A stretch of 64,000 nucleotides of DNA, taken from the NCBI GenBank assembly GCA_945952225.1, contig CAMFHP010000002.1, positions 62,001-126,000 on the forward strand. The letters are read 5' to 3'. This stretch comes from an uncultured Myxococcaceae bacterium (GTDB taxonomy: Bacteria > Myxococcota_A > Polyangia > Polyangiales > Ga0077539). Of the stretch, positions 41,359 to 51,095 are shown piece after piece. Numbering within the stretch: position 1 is the first letter of the stretch; each line of letters begins with the position of its first letter. The notes beneath the pieces were generated by a model. That model did not search any database. It had not been told where the DNA came from and saw nothing but the letters and a program-made list of their open reading frames with translations. Position numbers and translations under genes: made by a program.

Positions 41359-43677
41359 GTGCGAGACGACCAGGCAGGCCGCTACCGCCTCGTGCGACGG
41401 CTCGGCGCCGGCGGCATGGCCGACGTGTTCCGCGCGGAGCTCGTGGGCGCCGAGGGCATCACGCGCGACCTCGTGGTGAAGCGCATCCTCCCGTCGCTCT
41501 CGAACGACGCCGAGGCCGTGGCGATGTTTGTCGAAGAGGCGCGCATCGCGGCGCGGCTCCACCACCCCAACGTGGTGCAGGTCTACGAGTTCGGCCGCAG
41601 CGGCGACCGTTATTTTCTCGCGATGGAGCTCGTCGACGGCTGCGACCTCGCGGCGCTGCTCCGCCACGAGCGCCCCTCGCTCGACGCGCTCGCGTGGGTG
41701 TTCCTCGAACTGCTCGACGGCCTCGCGTACGTGCACGCGCTCCGGGGCTCCGACGGCGCGCCGCTCGGGCTCGTGCACCGCGACGTGTCTCCCCACAACG
41801 TGCTCCTCGGCGCGGCGGGCGAGGTGAAGCTCGCGGACTTCGGCATCGCCACCGTGGCCGCCCGCGTCGAGCCCGACGGCGGCGTGCGCGGCAAGTACGC
41901 GTACATGGCCCCGGAGCACGCGCGCGGTGAGGCCCTCGACGCGCGGGCCGACCTCTTCGCCGTGGGCGCGATGCTCTACGAGGCGCTCACCGGACGGCGG
42001 GTGTTTCCCTCCGTCGAGGGACGCGTCGCGCTCGACGACGTGCGCGAGGGACGCGTGCGCCGCGAACCCATCGCCCACGCCGAGCTCGCCGCGGTGCTCG
42101 CGAAGGCCACCGCGTCGGACCGCGACGACCGCTGGCCCGACGCCCGGAGCTTCCGCGACGCCCTCCTGCGCGCCTTCGCGTCGGCCGGCGCGCGCGCCGA
42201 CCGCGAGGCCCTGCGCGCCGCCGTCGAGGCCCTGCGCGACCGCGTGGCCGTGCCGTCGATGAAGCCCGGCGCCGACCGGACGCTCACCGTGCCCGGCGAA
42301 GAAGGTTCGGTTCCGTACGATCGCGCAGAGGCCTCCGTTCGCGAGGGAACCGCGCAACCCGGGGGGGAACGGTTCGAGCCCGTACCATCGCCCTCGCGGC
42401 GCATTCTCGAACGGGTGGGCATCGCCGTGGGGATCTTCACGCTGGCCGTGCTCGCCGAACGCAAGACGCGCCCGGCGCCGCCCCGTGACGCGCTCGTGCG
42501 GGTGGCGCTGCCGGACGAGGCCTCGCTGCGCGCGTGGTTCGACGGCGACGCGCGGCGGTCGGTGGAGCGCGCGTGCCGGTGCCGCGTGACCACCGTTCCG
42601 TGGCGTGATGCGCGGGCGCTGCGGGAGTCCATGCGACGGGGCGAGGTCGACCTCGCGGCGGTCACCACCACGGCCCTCGCGGCGGTCTCCGAGGGAGCTG
42701 CGCTCGCGCCCGCGCCCCGCACGTCGGAGGCCCTGCGCGACGAGCTCCGCGCGCTGCCCGAGGTGGCACCCGCGATGGTGCCCGTGGCCCTCGACGTGGT
42801 GGTGCTGGGCTACCGCGCCGAGGCCGTGCGCGCCGTGCCCGTCGAGGTGCGCGCCCACCAGACGGCCACCGACGCGCGGGTGACGGCGGCGCTCGGCGAG
42901 GCACCCCCGGCCCGCGTGCGCTTCGAACGCGACCCCGCCTACTGGACCTGGTGGGACCTGCTCGCAGCGGCCGACGCGTGGGCCACCGCGGGCACCGCGC
43001 GCGTGTGGCTCGACGGCTCGCTGGAGACGTGGACGGCCCGCGTCGCGGCCGCGCCCGGGGTGGCCGTCGCGGCGCTTCGTACGGGGGCGGACGATCGGGA
43101 GGCGTGGGCGAGGGCGATCCGCTGGCAACGGCTTCTGGCACCGTCGATCGTGCGGGGTGTGGCCGATGGTTCGGTACCGAACGATTCGACCGTGACGGCG
43201 CTCGCGGCGGCGGTCGGACCGGCACGGTGGTTTGTGGCGCAGGGCGACTGGGAGCTCGCGCCGGTTCCCCTCGACGCGGCGCTGTCGGGGCCTGCGGTGG
43301 CCGCCGATCGGCGCGTGGCGCGCGTGGGCGCGGTGCTCGGTTGGGTGACCTCGGCGCAGGGCGCGACGCGGGCGACGGTGCGCGCGGCGGCGGCGGTGCT
43401 CCACGGGGCGACGGAGCGTGACGCGATGGCCGAGGCGTGGAACGGCCTGCCCGCGCGGCGCGACGCGGTGTTGTCGGGCGAGCCCGCGTGGATGCGTCGC
43501 ATGACCCAGGAGGAGGAGATCGTGCGGGGCGCGGCGCTCACGCTGGTCTCCGCGGGGGCGGGCGCGGAGTACGAGCGGGTGGCGAGGGCGATGCGGTCGC
43601 TCGCGGCGGTGGGCGAGGGGGACGCGCGCGAGGCTGCGGTGCGCGCGGTGTGGGAGGGCGCCTTCGGCCCGCGCTGA
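41359..43677 (+). CDS. Ser/Thr protein kinase with substrate-binding-protein-like outer domain
   Basis: 772 residues from a GTG start; TAGGGT lies 6 nt upstream. A Hanks-type kinase occupies about 8-275: [13 protein letters not shown] (ATP lysine), [17 protein letters not shown] and MAPEHARG. After a linker and one transmembrane segment ([15 protein letters not shown], about 350-366) comes a region of about 400 residues with the look of a type-1 solute-binding protein ([29 protein letters not shown]). The ligand would be outside the membrane. Two copies of the dispersed palindrome are in frame and encode EGSVPYDR and DGSVPNDS. Confidence 0.85.
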   Translation: MRDDQAGRYRLVRRLGAGGMADVFRAELVGAEGITRDLVVKRILPSLSNDAEAVAMFVEEARIAARLHHPNVVQVYEFGRSGDRYFLAMELVDGCDLAALLRHERPSLDALAWVFLELLDGLAYVHALRGSDGAPLGLVHRDVSPHNVLLGAAGEVKLADFGIATVAARVEPDGGVRGKYAYMAPEHARGEALDARADLFAVGAMLYEALTGRRVFPSVEGRVALDDVREGRVRREPIAHAELAAVLAKATASDRDDRWPDARSFRDALLRAFASAGARADREALRAAVEALRDRVAVPSMKPGADRTLTVPGEEGSVPYDRAEASVREGTAQPGGERFEPVPSPSRRILERVGIAVGIFTLAVLAERKTRPAPPRDALVRVALPDEASLRAWFDGDARRSVERACRCRVTTVPWRDARALRESMRRGEVDLAAVTTTALAAVSEGAALAPAPRTSEALRDELRALPEVAPAMVPVALDVVVLGYRAEAVRAVPVEVRAHQTATDARVTAALGEAPPARVRFERDPAYWTWWDLLAAADAWATAGTARVWLDGSLETWTARVAAAPGVAVAALRTGADDREAWARAIRWQRLLAPSIVRGVADGSVPNDSTVTALAAAVGPARWFVAQGDWELAPVPLDAALSGPAVAADRRVARVGAVLGWVTSAQGATRATVRAAAAVLHGATERDAMAEAWNGLPARRDAVLSGEPAWMRRMTQEEEIVRGAALTLVSAGAGAEYERVARAMRSLAAVGEGDAREAAVRAVWEGAFGPR
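42301..42322. repeat. Dispersed palindromic element, copy 4 (inside kinase gene)
   Basis: Differs from the core GGTTCGGTACCGTACGATC at one position (TTCC for TACC). In frame it encodes EGSVPYD in the linker between kinase and membrane segment. Confidence 0.6.
42368..42389. repeat. Dispersed palindromic element, diverged copy 5
   Basis: GGTTCGAGCCCGTACCATC resembles the core with four substitutions. It lies 67 bp after copy 4 in the same linker but in another reading frame. Confidence 0.35.
43165..43186. repeat. Dispersed palindromic element, copy 6 (inside kinase gene)
   Basis: Contains the perfect 14-bp palindrome GTTCGGTACCGAAC and encodes DGSVPND in frame, inside the outer domain of the kinase. 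Confidence 0.55.
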
Positions 43678-43692
43678 GCGGCGCGCGACGGG

Positions 43693-44964
43693 TCAGATCG
43701 AGTTGCGACGGCGGGTCTCGATGACGGCGAGCGCGGCGTGCGCTTCGGCGCAGTCGGGGTCGAGCTGGATGGCCTGACGCGCGAGGGCCTCGGCGGTGTC
43801 GAGGTTCGCGCCGGCCTTGCGGAGCGCGTCGGCCGCGCGGACGAGGAGCATCACCTCACCGGGACGGGCCTTCGAAGCGCGCTGCCAGAGGGCGGCGGCG
43901 GCGTCCCAGCGGCCTGCGGCTTCTTCGCGGCGCGCGAGGAGGGTGGCCACCACGACGCGCGTCGAGACGAGGGCCTGTCCCGCGGTCATGAGCTGCTCCT
44001 GACGGACGCCCTGCGGTTCGAGCGCGTAGGCGATGGAGAGCTGCACCGACACCGCGAGGCGCTCGACCTCGGCGAGGAGCGTCGAGACCTCTCCCTGGAG
44101 CGAGGTCACCTGCGCTTCGAGCTGCTCGACGCGCTGATCGACGGGGCGCGCGTCGGCACCGGGAAGACTCACGGGCGTGAGGGCCACGGGCGTCGCGACG
44201 CTGCGCGATCCATGCGGCGGCGTCGGGAGGCGGAAGCCCGCGCGCGCTTCGGGCGTGGGCGTGGGCTGCGCGGTGAAGCTCCCGGTCTGCTTCTGCGCGA
44301 TCTGCGAGGGCGTGGCGGGCACGGTGCTCGCGGGCGACTGGAACGCGCCCGTCTGCTTCATGGGCATCGTGGGGTGCGGCGCCGTGATGGGGCGCTCGAC
44401 CTGCGGCGGCGCGTAGGGGAGCGCGGGCGTGCGGCGGCTCGAAGGAACCACATCGGTGAAGTTCGGGTTCGCGCGGGGGCCGCGCGCGTGGGCGTCGGGC
44501 TCGGGCGGGGCCACGGGCGCCGAGGGCGTGACGTGCGGGCGCGCGCTGTGGGGCGGCGTGAGCGAGCCGGGGAGGGGCGTGCGCTTGCCCACGTTGGCGA
44601 AGGGGTGCACGGGCGTGCGCTTGTTGAGCATCGCGGCGCGCGCGGCGGCGGGGTCGACGGGCGGGCGGTTCGCGATCTCCTGGTCGTAGAGGTAGCGGCG
44701 CACGGGGTCGGCGAGCACGGTGTGGGCTTCGTCGAGGGCCGCGAGGATCGCGTCGAGGCGCTGCTGGTACGTCGCGGGGATCTGCCCGGAGAACGCGCGG
44801 GGGTGGAAGCGTCGCGTGCGGGCGTTGTAGGCGTGGCGGATCGCGTCGGGGTCGGCCGCGCGCTCGACGCCGAGGAGCTCGTAGTGCCCCCCCAGTCGGA
44901 GCAGTTCGTAGAACGCGTCGATCTCCTGGCGTTCGTCGAGGGTGAGGCCTGCGTGGTCGGACAT
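43693..44964 (-). CDS. J-domain protein with altered HPD motif and C-terminal TPR region
   Basis: 423 residues. The N-terminal 90 residues form a J-like domain (HYELLGVERAADPDAIRHAY, TVLADPVRRYLYDQE). The loop normally reading HPD is HPR (Arg56), so stimulation of DnaK ATPase is doubtful. A long Pro/Thr-rich linker holds KQTGAF and KQTGSF. A coiled coil (VEQLEAQVTSLQGEVSTLLA) and TPR-like helices (RWDAAAALWQRASKARPGE, DLDTAEALARQAIQLDPD-like) end the protein. A GGAG ribosome-binding site precedes the ATG. Confidence 0.83.
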   Translation of the reverse strand: MSDHAGLTLDERQEIDAFYELLRLGGHYELLGVERAADPDAIRHAYNARTRRFHPRAFSGQIPATYQQRLDAILAALDEAHTVLADPVRRYLYDQEIANRPPVDPAAARAAMLNKRTPVHPFANVGKRTPLPGSLTPPHSARPHVTPSAPVAPPEPDAHARGPRANPNFTDVVPSSRRTPALPYAPPQVERPITAPHPTMPMKQTGAFQSPASTVPATPSQIAQKQTGSFTAQPTPTPEARAGFRLPTPPHGSRSVATPVALTPVSLPGADARPVDQRVEQLEAQVTSLQGEVSTLLAEVERLAVSVQLSIAYALEPQGVRQEQLMTAGQALVSTRVVVATLLARREEAAGRWDAAAALWQRASKARPGEVMLLVRAADALRKAGANLDTAEALARQAIQLDPDCAEAHAALAVIETRRRNSI

Positions 44965-45230
44965 TGTTCAGTGCTCCAATGGGGCGGAGGGCGGTCGCGC
45001 GCGGCGGCGGATCCGGTCCCTCCCCGCGGTGAGTGTCGCCGACGCGGCCCTGCGCACAAGCAGGAATCTCCCAGAAAACCCTACGTTTCAGCGGCCCGGC
45101 GCGCGGGCACTGAACATTCGTCGCCGTTCTTTTTGTTCCGTGTGCGAGGCGCTGTACATCCGTTCCCACGCGGCGCTGAACAGCCGCCCGCAAGACCCCT
45201 GAACGCACGCAGCACCTACGGAGACGGATC

Positions 45231-45602
45231 ATGAAGAACATCGCGAAGAAGTCGTTCCGCGCCGGCGAGTACACCTTCACCTTCGAGGCCCGCGAGGGCG
45301 AGCGCCGCGTGCGCCTCGACATGTTCCGCACGGACCCCGCGAACCGTCGCCGTCGCTTCTGGGTGACCACCGCGCAGACCGCGCCCGACATGGCCTCCGC
45401 CGAGCTCGTCGCGATGGCCCTCATCACCTGGATCCGCTCGCTCGACGTGAAGCCCCGCAACACCGCCGAGGCCACCGCGGTCGCCGAATCCATCGCCGCC
45501 ACGCAGGATCGCCTCACGCGCATGAGCGCCTCGCCGAAGCAGCTCCAGCTCGCGCGCGCCATCTCGCAGGTCACCGAGGGCCGCGCCTCGGCCGCGGCGT
45601 GA
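45231..45602 (+). CDS. Small conserved-looking protein of unknown function
   Basis: 123 residues, basic at the N-terminus (MKNIAKKSFRAGEYTFTFEA) with a beta-rich first half and an amphipathic helical second half. No signal peptide or known domain. A GGAGACGG site precedes the ATG. The preceding 266-bp gap is less G+C-rich than its surroundings and contains TTTTTG-17-TGTACA (45130-45158), a weak promoter candidate. Codon use matches neighbouring genes. Confidence 0.7.
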   Translation: MKNIAKKSFRAGEYTFTFEAREGERRVRLDMFRTDPANRRRRFWVTTAQTAPDMASAELVAMALITWIRSLDVKPRNTAEATAVAESIAATQDRLTRMSASPKQLQLARAISQVTEGRASAAA

Positions 45603-45749
45603 GTGCGACGAGAGACACCTCGCGCAACGGGCCCTGGTCGGAGAATGTCACGGTGTCGGCGCGGCGCGCGCACGGGGGTGTGATGGCGCCGCGCGACTGG
45701 TGTTATGAGAGCGCCTCCGCGGCCCCGACGGCGCTGCGGTGTGAGGCCG

Positions 45750-47663
45750 ATGGACGACTCCCTTTCGACGCGCGGCGACGGTGACGCTCGCGAGCGCATG
45801 CTCCGCGAACGCTTCGGGCTGAGCGCGTTTCGCCCGTGGCAGCGCGAGGCGATCGACGCGCTCCTCGGCGACCCCGGGCGCGTGCTCGTCGTGGCGCCGA
45901 CGGGCGGCGGCAAGAGCCTCACGTACCAGTTTCCCGCGGCGCTGCTCGACGGCACCGCGCTGGTGATCTCCCCGCTCGTCGCCCTGATGGAAGACCAGGT
46001 GCAGGCCCTCACGGCGCGCGGCATTCCCGCGACGTACCTCGCCGCGACGCTCGACCCCGAGGTGCGCCGCGCCCGCATGCGCGACCTCCGCGCGGGGCGC
46101 TTCAAGCTCGTGTACGTAGCCCCGGAGCGCCTCGGCTACGACGGCTTCGTCGACCTCTGCGCGCAGATTCGCATCTCGATGGTCGCCATCGACGAGGCCC
46201 ACTGCATCTCGATGTGGGGCCACGATTTTCGGCCCGACTACCTCCGCATCGGCGACCTGCTCGAACGGCTCCGCCCGTCGCGCGTGCTCGCGTGCACGGC
46301 CACGGCGACCCCCGACGTGCGCCGCGAAATTCTCGAACGGCTGGGGCTCACCGAGCAGCCCGTGAAGGTGGTGCTCCGGGGCTTCGCGCGGCCAAACCTC
46401 CACCTCGCGGCGCGGGCGGTCGAGGGGCCCACGGAGTCGCGCGCCCTCGTGCGCCATGAGCTCGCGCGCGTGCTCGGCGATCCCTCACGGCCGCGGGGCG
46501 GCGGCATCGTGTACGCGGCCACGCGCAAGAACGCCGAGGCCCTCGCCGAAGACCTCCGCAAGCGCGGGTGGAACTCGGCCCCCTACCACGCGGGCCTCGA
46601 CGCCGAGACGCGCTCGTCGGTGTCGTCACGCTTCGCGAAGCGCTCGCTCGACGTGGTGGTGGCGACCAACGCGTTCGGCATGGGCATCGACCGTCCCGAC
46701 ATTCGCGTGGTGGTGCATCACCAGCCGCCGGCGAGCATCGAGTCGTACTACCAGGAGGTGGGCCGCGCGGGGCGCGACGGCGCCGAGGCCCACGGGATGC
46801 TCCTCTGCGCGGGCAACGACATCGCGCTGCGCCGACGGCTCTGTCACATGGGCGCCGAGGGCGAGCCCGCCGACCCGCAGGTGGCCGCGCGCGCGTGGCG
46901 GATGTTCCGCGACCTCCTGCGCTACCTCGACGCGGGCACGTGCCGTCACGACTTCATGCTCCGGTACTTCGGCGACGAGCACGAGATCCTCGGCGGCTGC
47001 GGCCACTGCGACATCTGCGTGGCCCTCGACGCCGACGGCGCCGAAGAGAGCGACCGCGCCGAGGTCAGCACCGTGGTGCGCATGGCCCTCGCGGGCGTGG
47101 CGCGCGCCGATCAACGGGCCGGCGTGCAGTCGGTGGCCGAGATGCTCCGCGGGGTGACCAACGCGCGCACCGAGCGCTTCGGGTTCACGAAGCTCAGCAC
47201 CTTCGGGCTGCTCAAAGACCGCTCGCACGAGTGGATCGTCGCGCTCCTGCGCGGCACGCTCGCGGCGGGCTGGGTCGACCTCACGCCTACGGAGCACCCG
47301 GTGCCCGTGCTCACGCGCGCGGGCTGGGAGGCGATGCGCTCGAAGGATCCGCTGCGCTTCCGGCTTCCCCGCACGGAGCGTCGACGGGTGCGGGGCGCGG
47401 CGACGTCCCCCGCGGCGGCGAGTGCGAAGCCCGCGCTCAGCTTCGATGCGGCGCTCTTCGAACGGCTTCGCGCGCACCGCAACGAGGTTGCGCGGCAGAA
47501 GGGCTTTCCCGCGTACGTGGTGGCCTTCGACCGCTCGCTGCAGGAGATGGCCGCGCGGCGACCGCGCACCGCCGCCGAGCTCGCGGGCATCACGGGGCTC
47601 GGCCCGGCGCGCATCGAGACCTACGGCGACGGCTTTCTCGCGGTGCTCCGCGGCGACCGCTGA
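45750..47663 (+). CDS. recQ: ATP-dependent DNA helicase RecQ
   Basis: 637 residues. Motif I APTGGGKS (about 49), DEAHC (about 148) and the superfamily-2 motif GMGIDRPDIR are present. A zinc-binding region follows (CRHDFMLRYFGD...GGCGHCDIC), then a winged-helix region and an HRDC domain at the C-terminus (FERLRAHRNEVARQKGFPAY; ELAGITGLGPARIETYG). RecQ unwinds recombination and fork intermediates. The ATG at 45750 begins just before the conserved helicase core; a GTG at 45741 is possible. Confidence 0.95.
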   Translation: MDDSLSTRGDGDARERMLRERFGLSAFRPWQREAIDALLGDPGRVLVVAPTGGGKSLTYQFPAALLDGTALVISPLVALMEDQVQALTARGIPATYLAATLDPEVRRARMRDLRAGRFKLVYVAPERLGYDGFVDLCAQIRISMVAIDEAHCISMWGHDFRPDYLRIGDLLERLRPSRVLACTATATPDVRREILERLGLTEQPVKVVLRGFARPNLHLAARAVEGPTESRALVRHELARVLGDPSRPRGGGIVYAATRKNAEALAEDLRKRGWNSAPYHAGLDAETRSSVSSRFAKRSLDVVVATNAFGMGIDRPDIRVVVHHQPPASIESYYQEVGRAGRDGAEAHGMLLCAGNDIALRRRLCHMGAEGEPADPQVAARAWRMFRDLLRYLDAGTCRHDFMLRYFGDEHEILGGCGHCDICVALDADGAEESDRAEVSTVVRMALAGVARADQRAGVQSVAEMLRGVTNARTERFGFTKLSTFGLLKDRSHEWIVALLRGTLAAGWVDLTPTEHPVPVLTRAGWEAMRSKDPLRFRLPRTERRRVRGAATSPAAASAKPALSFDAALFERLRAHRNEVARQKGFPAYVVAFDRSLQEMAARRPRTAAELAGITGLGPARIETYGDGFLAVLRGDR

Positions 47664-47700
47664 ATCACGGTTCAGCGCGACTGAATCGCGGTTCAGCGCG
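47660..47700. repeat. Tandem 21-bp hairpin repeat at recQ/HerA-like junction
   Basis: CTGAATCACGGTTCAGCGCG (47660-47680) is repeated almost exactly at 47681-47700. Each unit has a CTGAA/TTCAG inverted repeat. The recQ TGA lies in the first unit and the TGA of the convergent ATPase gene in the second. Confidence 0.75.
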
Positions 47701-50116
47701 GCGTGGGCACCCAGGCGACGCCGACCTCGGTGACCTCGATGTCGTCTTTCTTCGCGGCGAGGGCGCGCGACTCGATGGCGTTCACCGCGAGCTGCGCCTC
47801 ACGCTGAAGGTTCGCGATCTCGGCGTCGCGCTTCGCTACGAGCTCACGGAGCGCCGACTCGGCGTCGGCCACCTCGCGGCGGGCCTTCGTCACGCGGTCG
47901 CCCATGCGATCCTGCTGCGTTTCGAGGCGCGCGAGGGCCCGCTTGCCGCCGCGTAGCAGCGCCGCCGCCGACGCGAGCGCGCCCCCCGCGGGGAGGTTGT
48001 TCTCCAGCGCCACGAGGGCGTCGCGGGCGTGCGTGAGCTCGTCGTTCGCGTGCTGGATCTTCGGGCCGTACTTCGTGGTGATCTCCTGCGCGGCGGCGTT
48101 GGCCGTGCGCGTCGCCTCGGCGGCCACACGCTGCGCGAAGGACGCGGGCGCCTCATCGGGCGACGCCACGAGCGAGAGGTCTTTGTGCACGAGCACCGAC
48201 ACCTGGAGCGTGCGGTAGACCTCCTCGCGCAGCGCGCGCTGCACCGTCGCGGGGCCGTTGCGTCGGGCGAGCGCGTCGGGCAGCGGCGCGTACGAGGCGC
48301 CGGGGAGCGCGGCGGCGGCGAACTGCTCGGCGGCGAAGACGCGTCCCTTCGAGGTGTCGGGGCGACCGTCGTCGAGCATCGGCGCCATCGCGCGGATCAT
48401 GCGGTTCGCGGTCACGCCGAGCTTCGCGTCGCGGATGTGGGCCACGATCGTCGCGGCCACCCAGGGGCGGTAGATCCATCGGTCGGGCGTGACGTTCGCG
48501 GGGGCAGGCGCGTGCCACGTGCGCCACCCTTCGGGGGCGATGGGCGTCGACGCAGAGGCCGACGGAAGAGCCTCCTGCACGCGCGTCGGCGCGAGGGGCG
48601 CTGCGGGCGCTACGGGGAGCGCAGAGGGCGCTGCGACGGCGGGGGCGACGGACGGAGAGGCGGGGGGGGCGACGGGGGGGGCGACGGGCGCTGCGGGGGC
48701 CGTGGCGGGGCGCAGCGGGGCCGCGAGGCGACGGAGCTCCTGGCGCGTGAGGGGGCCGCGGAGCCACGAGAGCGTCCAGCGCGTTTCGAGGAGCGGAGAC
48801 GCGGCGGGGTCGTGGACGTTGCGTACGTAGAAGGTGCGGCCGGGGAGTGACTTGAGCAGCTCGCCGAGGCCGCCCGCATCGACGGCGTCGCCCGCGGTGG
48901 AAGTGCCCGCGAGGCCCTCGACCACGCGCGTGCGGTCGGCGTCGGTCTGGAGCCTTCCGACGAACCACACGCCCGCGTTGGAGAGGGCCTTGTAGTCGAG
49001 GTCCATGGGGTTCTGCGTGGCGAGCACGACGCCGACGCCGAAGGCGCGGGCCTGCTTGAGCAGCGCCATGAGCGGACGCTTCGTGGGCGGCGACGCGGGG
49101 TGCGGCGGGAGGAACCCGAACACCTCGTCGAAGAGCACCATCGCGCGCAGGTCGCTCGTGCCCGCGAGGGTGCGCACCCAGGCGAGCATCTGTTCGAGCA
49201 CGAGCGAGAGCACCAGCATGCGCTCGCTGTCGTCGAGGTGCGCGACGGAGAGGATCACCGCGGGCGTGCGTCCGTCGTCGCGCGGCGCGAACCACGCGGC
49301 GGGGTCGAGCGGTGCGCCCATGCGCCAGGTCGAGAACGTGGGCGAGGCGATGAGGGTGTTGAGATCCTGCGCGAGCGACGTGCGGTTCGAGGGCGGGAGA
49401 AAATCGTCGAGCGGGAGCGCGCCGGCGCGCGCGATGGGCGGGCGCTGGAGGTCGGCCACGAGGCTCTCGAGGTCTGCGGGCTGACCCGCGCGGAGCCTGC
49501 GTTCCGCGAGGAGCGCGAGGAGCACGTGCTCGCGGCTGCGCGCGGGGTCGGCCTCGTGGTCGATCATCCGGAGCAGCAGCGACAGCGCCGCGGAGAGCGA
49601 CTCGCGCGCGGTCTCTTCGTCGTCGGCCCAGAGCGTTCCCGGTGTTTCGAGGGCCGAGAGCACGTGGAGCGGTTCGGCCGCCGTGGTGCCCGGCGTGATG
49701 ACCCGGAAGGCCACGGACTCGCGCAGCGCGCGCACGTCGTCGGGGGTGAGTCCCCAGCCCGCGAGGCCCGTGCGCCAGCGCGTGGCGGTGCTCTCGGCGA
49801 CCGCGTCGACGGTGCTGTTCGCGCGACGCGCGGCATCGGCGTCGACCCAGGGCTTGAACTCGTCGGCGCCGAGCGAGGGGAACGTGAACAGCAGGTTCGC
49901 GAGGTCGCCCTTGATGTCGATCACCAGCACGGGCACCCGCGAGCGCAGGGCCTCTTCGAGCAGCACCACGCAGAGGCCGGTCTTGCCGCTGCCGGTCATG
50001 CCGACGCAGACGCCGTGCGTGACGAGGTGGTGGGCGGCGAGCGTCCATGCGGGCGCGTCGCCGGGGGCGGGGGTGAGGGGACGGGAGCGGCCCAGGGTGA
50101 ACGCGCGCTGGCTCAT
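47693..50116 (-). CDS. HerA/FtsK-like ATPase with coiled-coil C-terminus
   Basis: 807 residues. Walker A GMTGSGKTGL (about 39-48), IDIKGDLANLL, Walker B VLFDEVFGFL (about 327) and ATQNPMDLDY match HerA-like/DUF853-type ATPases that act on DNA or as pumps. A Pro/Ala-rich linker (PPVAPPASPSVAPAVAAP) is followed by a helical and coiled-coil region (DAESALRELVAKRDAEIANL). It is convergent with recQ. The partner nuclease NurA, typical of archaeal HerA, is not present here. Confidence 0.85.
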   Translation of the reverse strand: MSQRAFTLGRSRPLTPAPGDAPAWTLAAHHLVTHGVCVGMTGSGKTGLCVVLLEEALRSRVPVLVIDIKGDLANLLFTFPSLGADEFKPWVDADAARRANSTVDAVAESTATRWRTGLAGWGLTPDDVRALRESVAFRVITPGTTAAEPLHVLSALETPGTLWADDEETARESLSAALSLLLRMIDHEADPARSREHVLLALLAERRLRAGQPADLESLVADLQRPPIARAGALPLDDFLPPSNRTSLAQDLNTLIASPTFSTWRMGAPLDPAAWFAPRDDGRTPAVILSVAHLDDSERMLVLSLVLEQMLAWVRTLAGTSDLRAMVLFDEVFGFLPPHPASPPTKRPLMALLKQARAFGVGVVLATQNPMDLDYKALSNAGVWFVGRLQTDADRTRVVEGLAGTSTAGDAVDAGGLGELLKSLPGRTFYVRNVHDPAASPLLETRWTLSWLRGPLTRQELRRLAAPLRPATAPAAPVAPPVAPPASPSVAPAVAAPSALPVAPAAPLAPTRVQEALPSASASTPIAPEGWRTWHAPAPANVTPDRWIYRPWVAATIVAHIRDAKLGVTANRMIRAMAPMLDDGRPDTSKGRVFAAEQFAAAALPGASYAPLPDALARRNGPATVQRALREEVYRTLQVSVLVHKDLSLVASPDEAPASFAQRVAAEATRTANAAAQEITTKYGPKIQHANDELTHARDALVALENNLPAGGALASAAALLRGGKRALARLETQQDRMGDRVTKARREVADAESALRELVAKRDAEIANLQREAQLAVNAIESRALAAKKDDIEVTEVGVAWVPTPR

Positions 50117-50174
50117 GAAGCGGGGTGCTTCGTACCAGAACGCTCCGCCGCGCGAAACGAACGCGCGGCGACGG

Positions 50175-50984
50175 TCAGAAGCGAACCTGCCCCTGCACCT
50201 GACCGAGCATCGCGACCTGCTCGTAGAGCCCCAGCGTGCTCGCGCCGAGGAGCGCGCCGACCTGCCACCGCTGCCACGTGTAGCTCGCCGTCGCGCCGCC
50301 GATGAAATCGAACTCGCTGCGTCCCGCGGCCTGTCGCGAGGCCTCGATCTCGGGGCTCTCGTTGCCGATGTCGCCGCGCACCTGCGCCGACACGCCGAGG
50401 GCCAGCGAGGGGATCACCCGCCACGCCGCGTAGGCGCGCGCTTCGAGGTCGTGCTCCTCGCCCTCTTCGAGCGACTGTCCGAAGGTGCCCTGCACGCCGA
50501 ACTCGGCGCGGGCCGTGCGGTACTGCATCGAGTAGGACGCTTCGAGCTCGTTCTCGCCGCCGTGATAGCCCACGCGCTTGTAGGTGAGCGACACGCCGCC
50601 GAGCCATCCGAGCCCGTTGGCCGCGCCGAAGAGCTGGTAGCGCACCTGCGCGAAGGGCGTGATCTGGTCGGCGCCGGTGGCGCGATCACCGCCGAACCAC
50701 TGCGTTCCTGCCGCGAGGGTGAAGCCCGCGGGGAGGCCGAGCTCGGCGTTCACGAAGGGGCGCGCGTTGGCGAGCACGCCCGCGGTCTGGAGGTCGACGC
50801 CCGCGGTGAGCCGGGGCATGAGCGAGGGCAATGCGGCGGCCGGGGTGAACAGCGGCGTCGGCGAGGTGTAGGCGCCGCCCGTGGGGTCGTTGAAGCGGTC
50901 TCCGGTGTCGGGGCCGCGATCCTGCGCGAGGGCGGACGCGGGCACGAGGAGGGCGCAGACGAGGGCGACGGACACGCGCTTCAT
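50175..50984 (-). CDS. Outer-membrane beta-barrel protein
   Basis: 269 residues. A signal peptide (LVPASALAQ) is followed by alternating amphipathic strands rich in Tyr, Gly and aromatic ends (GWLGGVSLTYKRVGYHGGEN; ELEASYSMQYRTARAEFGVQ). The C-terminal residue is Phe (GQVQGQVRF), the usual outer-membrane assembly signal. Function unknown. Confidence 0.8.
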   Translation of the reverse strand: MKRVSVALVCALLVPASALAQDRGPDTGDRFNDPTGGAYTSPTPLFTPAAALPSLMPRLTAGVDLQTAGVLANARPFVNAELGLPAGFTLAAGTQWFGGDRATGADQITPFAQVRYQLFGAANGLGWLGGVSLTYKRVGYHGGENELEASYSMQYRTARAEFGVQGTFGQSLEEGEEHDLEARAYAAWRVIPSLALGVSAQVRGDIGNESPEIEASRQAAGRSEFDFIGGATASYTWQRWQVGALLGASTLGLYEQVAMLGQVQGQVRF

Positions 50985-51095
50985 GGGTTCACCGGCGGTG
51001 GAGTGGAGACGTCGACGGACGCGCCGCACGCAGGCGGGCGGCACCCGACGACGCTAGACCAGCCCGCGGGCTCCGTGGGTTGCGAAATGGGAGGG

